NCBI RefSeq assembly: GCF_910592395.1
Contig: NC_088318.1
Span: 5,976,756-6,040,755 of the forward strand
From: Lineus longissimus
Taxonomy: Eukaryota; Nemertea; Pilidiophora; Heteronemertea; Lineidae
DNA: 64,000 nucleotides
Reading direction: 5' to 3'
Shown here: piece after piece, positions 20,098-31,839 of the stretch
Layout: every line of letters begins with the position of its first letter
Numbering within the stretch: position 1 is the stretch's first letter
Notes under the pieces: model-generated
Databases searched by the model: none
What the model was told of the DNA's origin: nothing
Seen by the model: the letters and a program-made list of their open reading frames with translations, nothing else
Made by a program: the position numbers and the translations under genes

Positions 20098-21069
20098 AGA
20101 AAGTTCCTTTTAAAGTATCACCTTGATCGAAGAGTTCCTTATATTCCTCCGATTCCTATTCTGGGAAAATCATATCTTTGCGGTTTTTTTTCTCACGTCT
20201 ATCCTTTCTTTGCCTACGAAGAAAAACCTATTCGATACACGCGGGTCCTCGTCTACGAGTCTATTTTCAGCAAGCGCGAATTGCGGGTTACTCATAATTC
20301 ATCATACTTCTGGTCACCTGGGCTCTACATTACACAATCTCGATGTTTCGCACAATACATTTTCATCACTGCCTCCGATAAAGATGGAAATCCGCTTGAA
20401 TCAAATATATTTGATGTCATCCGCGGAAAATTCGTTGGGCGTTTGATTTTTCCCGAGTTGGGGAATTGCATACACTTATCACCTAAAGATGAAGATTTTC
20501 AAATTATATTCACCATGACATATGTCCTGATTATTTGCAAGGTGTCAAATACGAAGTGGTTTTTGACTACATATCATTGCCATTCTCGATCAGTTGAAGG
20601 CGAGATATTTTTTCATTTAACGAAAAACTTCACGCTTAAGTTTCATACGATTCCAGCTCATCGAAATATGGTGACATTTTCATATCTCCACGATACCAAT
20701 GCAATGCTAAGTCTAGTCAGCCCTACTAGAGGACTAACTAACTTAATAATATTCCGGGAGATATTACAGGGTATAACTGATTGGTTTGCCCTCCCACTGG
20801 TTGGAACAGCAGAATTATTTCCAATAAATAGGAGGCTAGGAGTATACTTTATATACTCCAGGAAAAGGTCCGACATATTTGAGGCCTTTGCAATTTGTTG
20901 TCTTCCAAGTAATAAGCTTAGTTCAATTGTTCCCTTACCTGAAAGGTACACTCTTGTTGGGATACCCCGTTATCTTGCTGGGCGAAAGAGGCTTACCACT
21001 TGCGACCAAAATATGAATTTATACCTGGCGTTTGAAAGGCACTTCCTCACATTCGAATTGATAAAGTAG
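20098..21069 (+). CDS. terminal exon A: unrecognised ~323-residue domain
   Basis: An acceptor (TTTTTGATTACAG, AG at 20096-20097) opens a phase-0 frame that runs without interruption to TAG at 21067-21069. The joint with the PAN-like exon across a 616-bp intron keeps frame. The domain is rich in beta-strand-like alternation of aromatic and hydrophobic residues (RGKFVGRLIFPELGNCIH, FQIIFTMTYVLIICKV) and has one 'NSSYFW' sequon. It aligns along its whole length with exon B: KSYLCGFF with KLWKFNF, THNSSYFW with YNTSFYM, GKFVGRLIFP with GTFRGRIVVP. I do not recognise the family. A polyadenylation signal AATAAA lies about 15 bases after the stop, consistent with use as a last exon. Confidence 0.6.
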   Translation, partial: RKFLLKYHLDRRVPYIPPIPILGKSYLCGFFSHVYPFFAYEEKPIRYTRVLVYESIFSKRELRVTHNSSYFWSPGLYITQSRCFAQYIFITASDKDGNPLESNIFDVIRGKFVGRLIFPELGNCIHLSPKDEDFQIIFTMTYVLIICKVSNTKWFLTTYHCHSRSVEGEIFFHLTKNFTLKFHTIPAHRNMVTFSYLHDTNAMLSLVSPTRGLTNLIIFREILQGITDWFALPLVGTAELFPINRRLGVYFIYSRKRSDIFEAFAICCLPSNKLSSIVPLPERYTLVGIPRYLAGRKRLTTCDQNMNLYLAFERHFLTFELIK

Positions 21070-21206
21070 AAACGTATCAAATAATAAACGAGTATGTTTC
21101 CAACGTTCATGTATTGGCCATTATCCTTTGTTGATAGTTTGTATTCGATAACTCGGTTTCTCACATGGTACAACAATTTTATTTCGTTGCTTTTTGTACT
21201 TTGTAG

Positions 21207-22193
21207 GAAAAGCGTATATATAAATTAATGAAGCGGTTGGCATTCAAACCGCCGCTGGTCATGCATAACAAGCTTTGGAAGTTCAATTTCAGAACAGAAG
21301 CATTTATAGTGTTAATAACACAGCAGACGACGCCGGACTTTAGAGTTCAGGAATACCGATTGAAGGAGAGTAATTATGAGGTTCTGTATAACACAAGTTT
21401 CTATATGAGAGGTTGTCATTGGGATGGATTTTATAGACGGTATATGTTCTTTGTTCCTCTCGTCGAGGACATCAGAGGAAACCTTGTCCGTACCAAAATA
21501 TCATTTCTTTTTTATGATACAATAAACGGAACATTCCGAGGGAGAATTGTCGTACCAAGGACGGATATCTGTCATTCGAGCCGCGGATACCAATTGGGCA
21601 TCGGAGTGAAGGACATCGGTATAGTCCATTGCAAGCGCTTTAGAGCAGTTGTGATGACCATTTATGACATGAAAGAGTCAATGAACCCCAATGGGTTCTT
21701 TGAGGTCCATCTCATCAATGGCGTTACGATAAACCCCGGTATACGGGACACTACTGGTGACATTATGGAGGATGGGTATGCCTGTCTCAAATATAACTAC
21801 CAGAACGTTTTAATAGTTGAAGCTTTCCTCAAACGAAATTACTTTAAGCCAGTCAGAAGGAAACTCGTAAAAGGGTTCGAGCACTTTAAAGAACTAACTC
21901 CAAGAACTAATGCGTTTTACGATTTGTTTTTTATAATGATATTCCCTGGTGCGAAAGTAATTGGAATAAGGCCAATCTTTGAACCCGTGAATGGGGTCGT
22001 CAAAACTGGATCTGGAATATCTATCTTAACCAGGGTTCAAATTGTGATTAAAGCAGGTACATCATTCACTAATGACAGGAAAACAGAAAATTTTAGAATT
22101 TCTCATCGTGATGGGTCAATTTGGCACTTTATCAGGTGCAAACATCGATCAAAGGATTCTATGCTGGGAATTGAAGTGTATACACCCCTCTAA
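21207..22193 (+). CDS. terminal exon B: tandem homologue of exon A, ~328 residues
   Basis: It begins after an acceptor (TTTTTGTACTTTGTAG, AG at 21205-21206) in phase 0, like exon A, and stays open to TAA at 22191-22193. Length (328 against 323 residues) and the order of matching blocks agree with exon A. Examples are RYMFFVPLVEDIRGNLV against QYIFITASDKDGNPLE, and INGTFRGRIVVPRTDIC against IRGKFVGRLIFPELGNC. Identity is low, so the duplication is old and both copies have been kept open, which implies selection. An internal ATG at 21228 could alternatively start an independent single-exon gene. Splicing from the PAN-like exon to this one would give a second C-terminal isoform. Confidence 0.58.
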   Translation, partial: EKRIYKLMKRLAFKPPLVMHNKLWKFNFRTEAFIVLITQQTTPDFRVQEYRLKESNYEVLYNTSFYMRGCHWDGFYRRYMFFVPLVEDIRGNLVRTKISFLFYDTINGTFRGRIVVPRTDICHSSRGYQLGIGVKDIGIVHCKRFRAVVMTIYDMKESMNPNGFFEVHLINGVTINPGIRDTTGDIMEDGYACLKYNYQNVLIVEAFLKRNYFKPVRRKLVKGFEHFKELTPRTNAFYDLFFIMIFPGAKVIGIRPIFEPVNGVVKTGSGISILTRVQIVIKAGTSFTNDRKTENFRISHRDGSIWHFIRCKHRSKDSMLGIEVYTPL

Positions 22194-23325
22194 ACAAGTT
22201 ACATGAAATTGATGCATGCGGACGCAACCAGCTACGTCGTTCAACATTTGTTTCAGGTTAAATAACAGAACAATCGGGAATGATTGTGATAACAAATATT
22301 GGGTCTTCTACTGAATTTACGCATTACCCCCTAGACTAGTGTACAGTTGAAATGGACCGAGGCCTTTCTCTACAGGCACTTCGCGTGAAAGCTTCCTGGT
22401 ACGCAGTCTACTGACATCATATACATTTTGCGCTCTCATATAATAATACGAAAGCGCAGAGTTAATTAAGTCAACCAAACTTTTTTTGAGTTTAAATTAA
22501 TCAGCGGTGGTCAAGTGTAGAATACAAGCGGTCAGTATATCATTTAGACTTCCGGGGAGCTACATGTAGGAAGGATTGCTCTTTAAAGCGTGTATGAGAG
22601 TGGAAGTAGTTAACACGGAAAATAGAATACGCCCAGAATGTAATATTATCGTTTCACTGTTGTCCGTCGTTCCGACCGCATATGTCATTTTCCGGTTACC
22701 CTGTTATCATGCTGTGGCCAAGCAACTCACGTTGCTTTAACTTTCTCGCTTTTCCTTCTGATGGGCAAGCCATGCAAATACAGCATGATAGCTAGCGTAG
22801 TTAAGTGTGATTTCAATGTTATTTTGTATGGCTGTGCCCTGCCCATGTATCACAAAGAAGTCTACGGGATTTTTTAGAATATACTCTTCTCCCACTTAAC
22901 CGAGCGCGGCTGAATCGTAAAAAATGACTAAGTCCAAATGAATAGGCCGATTTTACTGGTCGCAGGCGAACATTAGAAAGAACAGCCACAGCTGATAATT
23001 GACTCCCTTTTCGTGGGCAATGCCAATGCCTTCCACGTAAGTGGATAAAATACATGAACATTGACATGGGGTAGTCCTGTACTGAATGAATGAATACAAT
23101 ACGACCAGCGTCCTCGTTGTATGCCTATAGTGTTGGTTGACCAGAAATTTCTAATCTGGTGTCTATGATAAAGCCAGCTTCATGGGTCTGCAAAATGTCC
23201 CAATAAAGAAGTCTTGCTGTCAACGAATGAATTAAAGAACAGATTTACTTATTAATTTACCAATCAATTTTATTATCCAAACGGGATTTACACGTCATAA
23301 TCAATAACATCATCATCCTCTTCTC
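22194..23325. other. non-coding, with one arm of a distant inverted repeat
   Basis: No gene recognised. Positions 22879-22934 match, inverted, 26609-26669 with a perfect 23-bp core containing GCTCGGTTAAGTGGGAGAAG. Confidence 0.5.
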
Positions 23326-23330
23326 CTTCC

Positions 23331-24227
23331 AAAAACGTTAGTGACGGTACTGCCATGGATCTTTTTGCTGATGATTCCAAAATGTGTAGGGAGATAGAGT
23401 CTGTAACCGACTGTCTGCTACTTCAGACCGACCTTGATAAATTGTACGCTTGGAGTAAACGGTGGGGCATGACATTTAGCCCAAGCAAATGCATGGTCAT
23501 GAGTGTTACTAGGAAGTTAAATCCGACACACTTCTTTTACAATATCAATGGTTTTGCATTGTCTCGGGTTGATAAATTCAAGGATCTTGGTATTGTCTTT
23601 TCTTCGGACCTGTCATGGTCATCTCATGTCAATGGTATTGCAAGCAGTGCAAGTAGAATGTGGGGTATGATCAGGCGTGTATGCGGGCGTACTGCAGACG
23701 TTAATTTGAATATCATGTTGTATAAATCACTTGTGCGTAGTCGCCTTGAATATGGTACGGTGGTATTCGACACACATGTGCGACGTGATCTTGAAACTTT
23801 AGAGCGTGTCCAGCGGAGGGTGACTCGTCACATTTTAGGCCCTGATATGCCATATGTGGAGCGTCTGCGAGCGTTGTCTCTGCTGCCCCTGTCGTACCGT
23901 CGGGAAATCAAGGATCTAGTTTTTATGCACGATTCTTATTATAATGTCCTGGATTTTAATGCACGTTTTTATATAACCCCGGCTGTAAGGGGCGACGGTT
24001 TACGACTGGCGCAGCCGAGATTCCACTCGGAGACGTTCGGTGCCTCATACTGGGTGAGGACACCGAAGCTGTGGAACAGCCTCCCGGTCCAATTACATAA
24101 TTTGAAAAAAATGCATTTTAAATCGTCCCTTAATGTTTATTATTTTGACAGGTTGGATCGTTTGGATGTCGACGACATGTGCACTTTCGTCACTTTCTGC
24201 CGTTGTGCAAACTGTCGGCCCACTTAG
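23331..24227 (+). pseudogene. LINE reverse transcriptase, C-terminal ~300 residues
   Basis: The open frame reaches a TAG at 24225-24227 and includes the catalytic motif LFADDSK, then LYAWSKRWGMTFSPSKCMVM, and KFKDLGIVFSSDLSWSSHV ('LGI..s..L.w..Hi', a Jockey/CR1/RTE-style thumb motif). Further on are YKSLVRSRLEYGTVVFD, LERVQRRVTRHIL, YRREIKDLVFMH and TPKLWNSLPVQL, all standard C-terminal LINE features. The copy is intact over this portion but lacks the N-terminal half of the RT and the endonuclease, so it is not autonomous. Confidence 0.88.
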
Positions 24228-24418
24228 TGCGCATGTCGCCGGCACCCCGACGACACAACCCATATTATCTGGTGCCATATAATAGGTCTCGACCTACATG
24301 GTTACCAGTGTAATGCATGTACGTTTTATTTTGTTCGTAATCCAATGTCTTGTCATGTTATATCAAATATTGTACATGTATTTTACACGAATAAATAAAT
24401 TAAAATTAAATTAAAACG
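23331..24418 (+). mobile_element. 5'-truncated non-LTR retrotransposon (Jockey/CR1-like LINE)
   Basis: Contains the C-terminal part of a reverse transcriptase, without endonuclease or the RT fingers. It ends after a 3' UTR in an A/T-rich tail (AATAAATAAATTAAAATT at about 24390-24416), typical of LINE copies truncated at the 5' end by incomplete reverse transcription. Upstream homology stops at about 23331. No convincing target duplication was identified. Confidence 0.8.
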
Positions 24419-24424
24419 CAATCC

Positions 24425-26251
24425 CCTCAACAAACTGCTAAAGCTCATCATTTACCATCTCTACCCCCTCCCTAACTTCGTCATCGTCCTCAGGAACTAG
24501 GCCACTGGCTCTCCAACCCTTCATAATCGTCTGTTGTGTGACCCTTTCCCAGCCGAGGCTGATCATCCAGACCACATCCCGCCTGGTGATCCGCTCACAA
24601 TGTCCTTGATCATCGGTGTGGCCGATTTTCCACACTTTCCAAATGGTGACACTTGAAGCTCCTGTTTACGGTTAAGTCCAAGGGCTGCAACAGCGAAGTA
24701 CATCGTCCTGGGATAAAAAGTGTCTGTCCCATTCTCTGCGGTGATTGCGTCACGAAATTGCTGATTTCGATGCGCCGGATACCTGTCTAAAAGTAACAGG
24801 AACGTGGCCCCTGCTACAAATGGCACAATCAGGGCCTGCAACCACTCGATTAGCGATTGGTGTCGTGCCCAACCCTGTGGACTACCAGTTACCTGGAAAA
24901 GCAAACAACAAGTATGAACATTTACATTACTTTTCTGAACAGTCAGACACGCACAATGTTTTGGTTGCATCCATGACAAACCTACAACAATCTTAGTCAA
25001 AGAAGTTCTGATTGTCCTAAAAAATACTACCATTAACTAGAATGTCTGAACGTCAATGACAGCACTGATGACGTCAGGTACATGTCCTGCACTACAACCA
25101 CGGACTTGTATTCTATGCCAATACTCACTCGCACATTGTCTGGAGCATCCGCCTGAAGCTGCCGAATGACGTCACCATCTGGTGTCAAGCCTCTGAAGTT
25201 GAGCTCGGCTCGTCCTTTTCGTCCGTCTGTCGTAACTACTAGAGTCACCGTGCATCCAAGTTCCGGGTTGCCTTGGGATGATCTAATGTCAACATTCTGG
25301 GATCCAGTCGCTTCCATTGTTGATCTTGGCACCATATCAAACAACACGAACGTCTCATTCATGTTCATGATGACATCAAAATCAGCGTCTCTGATGAGGT
25401 CGGCAAAATCTCCCCGGTAGTCGGCAACTAAAGCCTGGGCGATGTCAGGTAACCCCCTTGAATCGTTTGTCTTCCTTCGAAAGCTGATTTGTTTCCTGAA
25501 ATGGAATTTGCATATTGTTAAAATTCACCGAATACAATCCATACGTTAAGGCCGATCCATGCAACAGCGGAATAAAGCTCACCTTTCCATAAAGTTGCTA
25601 AGCCAATGTGCAGATGCATGGAAAAGGTATAGCAGGGGTCTCTGTTCTTGTCTTTCGGCCTTCGTTTCGTTCGGAAGCTCTGCCCACCATTGCCGAAATT
25701 CTCTTCCAGCTTGCCCTTTAATATCCTCACAGGGAAACAGGGAAACCAAGTCTTCGGCGCTCAAGGAACCAGGTGTTCAAATTGTTTTCCATTTCGGGCC
25801 ACTGTGCTGAAATAAAAAAGCTAACACGTTTAACATCTTTGGAAATATTGATTGGTGATGACCACTGGTATGAACAAAATGTTAGTCCTAAGAATAAAGG
25901 TCCCTGGAACAATAATACTGATTGTTAAAGGCATGGTCAGGGTCAGTCGACTAATGTCTGCGGTGCTATGCGGTGGTGTCTAGCACAGGATGTCGCAGTT
26001 TCAGCATGACGTAATCCTATAGCATGCTCCAATTGGTATGTCTCGATAAGGTCAATCTTCCGATTGAGACTGTAGCTTTTCTGGTGCCTACGTGAACCCG
26101 GTACAGCTTGGTTAGCATCATCTATATCATCATCATCAGTAGTGGTATCAGGGTCAGGGCTTTCAACATCATCTCCATACTCCATTCCATACGTTAAGAT
26201 CATCATGGTGCCTGCTAGGCCTACCCACAAACTCCATCGGATTGCGTGCAT
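24425..26251 (-). pseudogene. decayed intron-containing pogo/Tigger-type transposase
   Basis: On the minus strand, in order: an acidic region and a psq-type helix-turn-helix (HQKSYSLNRKIDLIETYQLE, exon near 25943-26251); a CENP-B-type segment (QWPEMENNLNTWFLERRRLG to HASAHWLSNFMER, exon 25583-25806); a DDE exon (MNETFVLFDMVPRSTME, CTVTLVVTTDGRKGRAEL, exon 25129-25495); and a last exon (GWARHQSLIEWLQ, LLLLDRYPAHR, then LLQPLD and ITRRDVVWMISLGWERV, 24425-24892). Exon ends have canonical sites (TTTCAG|G, GTGAGC, GTGAGT, TTTTCCAG|G). DDE_1-type nucleases cut and paste DNA. Frame changes occur near 25735, 24711 and 24600, and a TGA ends the helix-turn-helix exon, so it is not functional. Confidence 0.72.
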
Positions 26252-26259
26252 CTTACCAG

Positions 26260-27180
26260 AAGAACGTGGTCAAAGCAAGATGGCAGAAAACAATTGTGAC
26301 ATTTGACACGAAAGTTCCCTGTATTGGATTTTCCCCTCGAGAAAACGATTCCATAATCGATTAGATAAAATAAATTCATTTAAAAGACTCTGGATCGGTC
26401 AACCATTTACATGGACTTGTGATAGACTTACGTAACTTCAATAATCATCACCCTGACTACAGGGATTACTGGCCCTGGCCGCGACCAGGCGTGATTGAAT
26501 TGACAACATTTACAAGGTTGACTTCCTATATCTATTGATCACTATAATTGGCTGTCATATTGAATGTTTGCAGCCCACCCGTAAAATACTACAGACTGCC
26601 ATGTTTCTGGACTTAGTCATTTTCGAGCCATTTTATTGGCGCTCGGTTAAGTGGGAGAAGACAGTATATAGCTTTCGCTTCAAGGTTATCGAGGCATTAT
26701 ATTATACGAGCAAAAATCACTAATACGTGGGCCTATACACGTAGATACACGGCGTCAGAGATTCCTCTAATTTGTCTAATAATTTGTAAGAACAAATACG
26801 ATTTGCATGAATTTGTAATCCTCACCCACCACCAGACTGTCTTTCTATGAGTACCCGAATTGTTCTATTGCACACCATTGACATGTTCAATGAATGCTAA
26901 ATGCGAACTTCTCTTTGGTGTGCGGATGAATACATTTGTTAAGAGATAATAATTCCTCTTGTTGCGCGTGAGTCATAAACGATGAGAAAATCTCTTTGAA
27001 ACGACCAAAACCTAAGACATGTGCACCGACGACATAAGTATACGGTACCTATCTAGACGTTACAGTCCTCATAGATCCAAAAAATGAAAATTCCCCCATG
27101 TGTTGATTGTATCCCACTTATCAATAAATGTCTATTCATATTACATGTTTCGACTCGGTTTTCGTTTTTTGTTGACATTA
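26260..27180. other. non-coding, with the second arm of the inverted repeat
   Basis: No gene recognised. 26609-26669 is the inverted partner of 22879-22934. Confidence 0.45.
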
Positions 27181-27321
27181 TTCGCAAGAACCCAGCCGCG
27201 CACCGAAGACAGCCGCCTCACTTTGGCATTCTGCCAATCTGGCCGATGACGTCACCAGAGGGGACTCCCTCCGCCATTGTTTGTGCACAATGGATGCAAT
27301 GTACAAGAGGAGTGATTGAAA

Positions 27322-27408
27322 ATGCCGAATTACTGTGTTGTTGGGGGATGTAAAAGCATTCCGAACAGCGAATTACAAATTACAGTTTTTCGATTCCCAA
27401 GTGATCCA
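27322..27408 (+). pseudogene. THAP domain start, truncated
   Basis: An ATG opens MPNYCVVGGCKSIPN, then ITVFRFPSDPA. The MPNYC-x4-C start and the FRFP.DP block are the first half of a THAP zinc-dependent DNA-binding domain (C2CH). The frame stops at a TGA about ten codons after the FRFP block, where sequence of the opposite-strand acidic fragment begins, so the later Cys and His ligands are missing. THAP domains occur in host regulators and in P-element-type transposases. This may be the 5' end of such an element. Confidence 0.6.
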
Positions 27409-27409
27409 G

Positions 27410-27612
27410 CTATTCCTCTTCTGCATCCATGATGTCCACACAAATGGCATCATCAGCGGCAACTCCCACTTCTGGCTCGTACATATACGGTGTAATGCCG
27501 GCCGCTTCATCACCCTCTGATTGAAATGAATCGTCATCCCTTTCATTCAATCCACTTTCATCAAAATCTGTTGAAGATTCTGAGAAGAAACTGGATGAAT
27601 CGGAGACAAGAC
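27410..27612 (-). pseudogene. acidic PYMYEPE fragment, probably transposon-derived
   Basis: On the minus strand a frame reads Ser/Glu/Asp-rich sequence (SSSFFSESSTDFDESG, ERDDDSFQSEGDEA), then GITPYMYEPEVGVAADDA, ending DAEEE and TAG at 27410-27412. From memory, a 'G(I)xPYxxEP' motif after an acidic stretch occurs at the start of invertebrate proteins carrying a P2X7-C-terminal-like zinc domain. The downstream zinc-binding part is not present. It meets the THAP fragment tail to tail, which marks a rearrangement junction. Confidence 0.35.
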
Positions 27613-27619
27613 CACTTGT

Positions 27620-30600
27620 GAATATTCATAGGTTGGAGGGTCGAGGCCTATCAATTAGACGAGTGCAGGGGGGGGGGGGGGGGTCAAATTTGGAGTGAAA
27701 ATGGCCGATATGGGTAAAAATGTCCACTTGTGTCAAACTTGTCAATTTAAAAAAAAATTTCCGTGGTCAATCACCAATTTAAATCGCACCAGTTACTCGC
27801 AAGACTAACCCGTATATCATATCCGAATTTCAGTTTCACTACTTGACGCATTCTTTGATGCGTCGCGGTCAAACATTGACAATTTAACTGCTAAAAGGCT
27901 TAAAAAATCAACTGTGGTCTTGTCTCATCGCTCGAAAGATCGTCGTGAGTCGCCATTGTTTATACAGTGTATGCAAATTCAAATTATGCTTGGGGTATAG
28001 CTCTCGTGACGTCACAGCCTCGGTTTCGCAGATTCCATTCATAAATTAACACGATGACTTAGTTTTTCGCCTATTTTGGAGGAGCGGCTTTTTGCCGATT
28101 AAAAGACGGTATTTTCGCTTTTGCGTTAATAATTTTGAAAAATTACGACTATGATATGAATTGTTTCTATAATACCTTTCTCACTACGGCAAAAGTTCAG
28201 CTTCGACGGTCGCTGGATCTATTAGGACTTTAATAGTAGATCATTATGTGCAGTCCTTCCAGAAAGTAAATGTCCACCATTTTTTAAAAATATCACAGAT
28301 ATAAAATAAGATATTTGAATGCGGTTTTCGGCAGAGTATGGTATATTCAGTTGGTCATATATCTGTTGTGTTTGGATGCACCTAATTCCATCCCTACATT
28401 ATGTAACAAACATTTAAAAAAGCTCCAACGATCACCTCTTTTATTTCATGTGCCTTTTCAAAATTTCAAATGAGTCCATGAACTCTACTTTATGACCATC
28501 ATTTTTTGGCATTTGCAATTCCATAGAGTGTGTTCGATAGTCATGACAAATGCACATTTTTGTTTAAGATTTTTATGTTATTTTTTAAATCCCTTCATAA
28601 CCTTTGAGACCTCCAATCTTTCATGTATGAGCTGGGTTGGCCATAAAGACCCTGACTGACTGCATTGCTGACTATGAGCGGTGTTCTCAAAGGTCACTAG
28701 CTGTCTGAAAAAAACAATCACCTATAGCAAGCTAAAACTAATCTTCAAAATAAAAGAATTTAGCAGGAATTTTTTTGTAATGTAGTAGACTGTACATATA
28801 GTAGCGATTACAGTACTGTAGTAGAGGTGCAAGGAAAATGGGCACCAGCTTTAGTTCGTTTTGAGGAACATCATTGCCAAAAGGTGGCAATAGTAGTATT
28901 TGGGTATGAAATTGACATGGGTATGACATGTGCTGGAAATCTTCGACCGCCTACTTGGGCCGCTTATCAAAGTTCCGCATTGAAAATGCTGTTGCAAAAA
29001 GGCTGCCTTTTCCCCATTTTTTGAGAGATGTCAAAAACTACAATAACGTAATTAAATGTCAATGGAAAATGCATCAGTGCAGCCAGGGTCAATGCTTCAG
29101 ATTGGCTTATTTTCGACCTATATTCTATACACACATGACCTGGAGGAGACCACGAAGTTAACGATGGTATAAACTAAATGTTACACATGTAAATGGTGGC
29201 AGTTGACCAAATGTTGCACTGGCAGGCATCTCGGTCAGTTGCTAGTTGGGTTTTTCGCGCACTGGTTGATAGCTGAAGTACCAGTATTGGTATGCAGATG
29301 GAGTCCGCGATGCACTGCAATGTTTTTGATCTCATCGACCACTGCATTCGGCTGATGCTATGAGAAGAGTCTTGGAGGAATGATGCCTACGAGAATTTGC
29401 AGCAGTGCAGTGGACGCAAAGCTGTCAGCATACTGAGATGCTGTTATAACACCTACCTTGTATCATTTGTGAGAAACATCTTGGATTATGCAACCTGGTA
29501 CATGCACATCTTCGGTCGAAGTTGTAACGCCGATGTTGTAATTACACGATCGTGTACACATGTTGGTCAGGGTTTCTGTTATTGAATCAAAAATTAAAGA
29601 TTTCGATTTCAAGTGATGGTTATTAGGGAACAAAGGTCTTTGAGCTATAATCTACATTTTTTTGTGCTATGGACAAACGACTTGTTTATAGGAACTGTCT
29701 CAATCACTCGAAAGGAGACTGGCTTTTTTAACAACATACTAAAAGATGCCCCACTCAGCTTTTGGACATATGTTATCCTCGTCAGTTCGAATGCGACGAA
29801 ATTTACAGAAAAGGACATTAAGGAGATGGAGAACCTCAGATGAATACGACGTATATATAAAATGTCAACTTTGAATAACGCAGTCACGTACTTGACATTC
29901 TAGGCATATTCCTCAAATTTAAGATGGGAGGCCGATTCACTAGTTGACATATGCGGGTAACCATGGTAACAGTAAAGCTTTCATGTCAGTCAGAGGCAAC
30001 ATCACACGATACCTGATCCTTTGTAAACAGGTGAAGCCGGTAGTAGAATATATACTGAACACTGAAACAAACAACAAGCATGGGTATTTATGCTGGAGGT
30101 ATCCATACATATCAACTGTGAGGGTACGTATCAAAAGTAAGCCAGATAACTGTTGGTTTTCATTCTGAGAGTCTGGGCTTTTTCACTCCTACGCCATATA
30201 TATACATGTACAAACTCAAAGTAGAACCACAGGCTGTAAGATATATTACGAGACGTTACAATATTCGCATGCCAAATACCAAAATTAAATGGAGCACTCT
30301 ATTTTGTAAACGTCGAACAGTTTGAACCAAAAGCGATCAAAAACGCCCCAATGATGATACTGAAGCTATATTTGTACTTTACATGCATGCATAAAAGCTT
30401 GTAAAATAGAGTCAATTACGCTAATAAGAACATTTTCGCCTACGGTAAAAAACAAGTGCCAGGGAATAAAAGCTGTCTGCTCATTTGTGACGTGAACGTA
30501 ATCTTCTCCTCCCTGCTAAGAGTTTTGTATTTATTTGACGTTTCCATCTCCGAGGCCCTGGGCCAATATCGGAAAACACCACGTGAGCACACTGTCATCG

Positions 30601-30999
30601 CAGAACAAACGCCGGTAAAGCTTTTGTTCCGCTGATGCAACTATTCATACGTCCCTTCTCAGCGCAATTACAAAACTGTACGTGTGGTTCCAGCGTCGCA
30701 GTGAGCAGACTAAAGAAGGATAATGTATTCATTTTGGGCATCCTCGATGCGCTTTTCGAAGGTTTCACATGTCAACAAAGAGTTCGTGCGAAGCGAGAGA
30801 TCATTGTCCATGGTTGGATACGAGTTTCATTCCTGGCGCTATGGACTGCAGGCGCTGCAGTAATCGGTAGTGTCTATAACGATCAGGGTATCGATCTGTC
30901 GCGGATTACTTTATTCAATCACTACACAAGCAGGCGAGTGTGACCAGCTGCGACGGTGTTGAGTCGGAGGATACCTCCTTCATAGGTTGGATTACTGTA

Positions 31000-31000
<1 letters not shown>
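27620..31000. other. non-coding, no gene recognised
   Basis: Contains a 16-base G run at 27668-27683 and AT-rich tracts. A plus-strand frame at 28827-29024 (APALVRFEEHHCQKVAIVVF...) and others have protein-like patches, but I could not match a family or an exon structure. The last part is presumably the upstream region of the junctophilin exon. Confidence 0.4.
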
Positions 31001-31730
<730 letters not shown>

Positions 31731-31747
31731 TGACCTTGAGCTAGCCA

Positions 31748-31837
31748 TGGCGCCCATCAACATCATCCTTCTCATTCTCCTCCTCGTTGCCTTCTCCATC
31801 TTCACTGCTCATTCTAGCCTAGAAGCCATACGATGAC
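31748..31837 (+). CDS. small ORF, 29-residue hydrophobic peptide
   Basis: An ATG in excellent context (GCCATGG) opens a frame with MAPINIILLILLLVAFSIF followed by a short polar tail ending EAIR and TGA. About eighteen residues are continuously hydrophobic, enough for a single membrane helix. It begins 118 bases downstream of the junctophilin exon donor, inside the inferred intron. It could be translated from a retained-intron or alternatively polyadenylated transcript. Small single-pass micropeptides of about 30 residues are known in the sarcoplasmic reticulum, but similarity to any named one is not evident, and a chance T/C-rich frame is quite possible. Confidence 0.25.
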
Positions 31838-31839
31838 TA

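Noticed and set aside
24563-25033. 156-codon frame as an intact gene
   Set aside because: Only part is the pogo-type last exon. The QPLD block is in another frame and the beginning is intron read-through, so it was annotated as part of a pseudogene.
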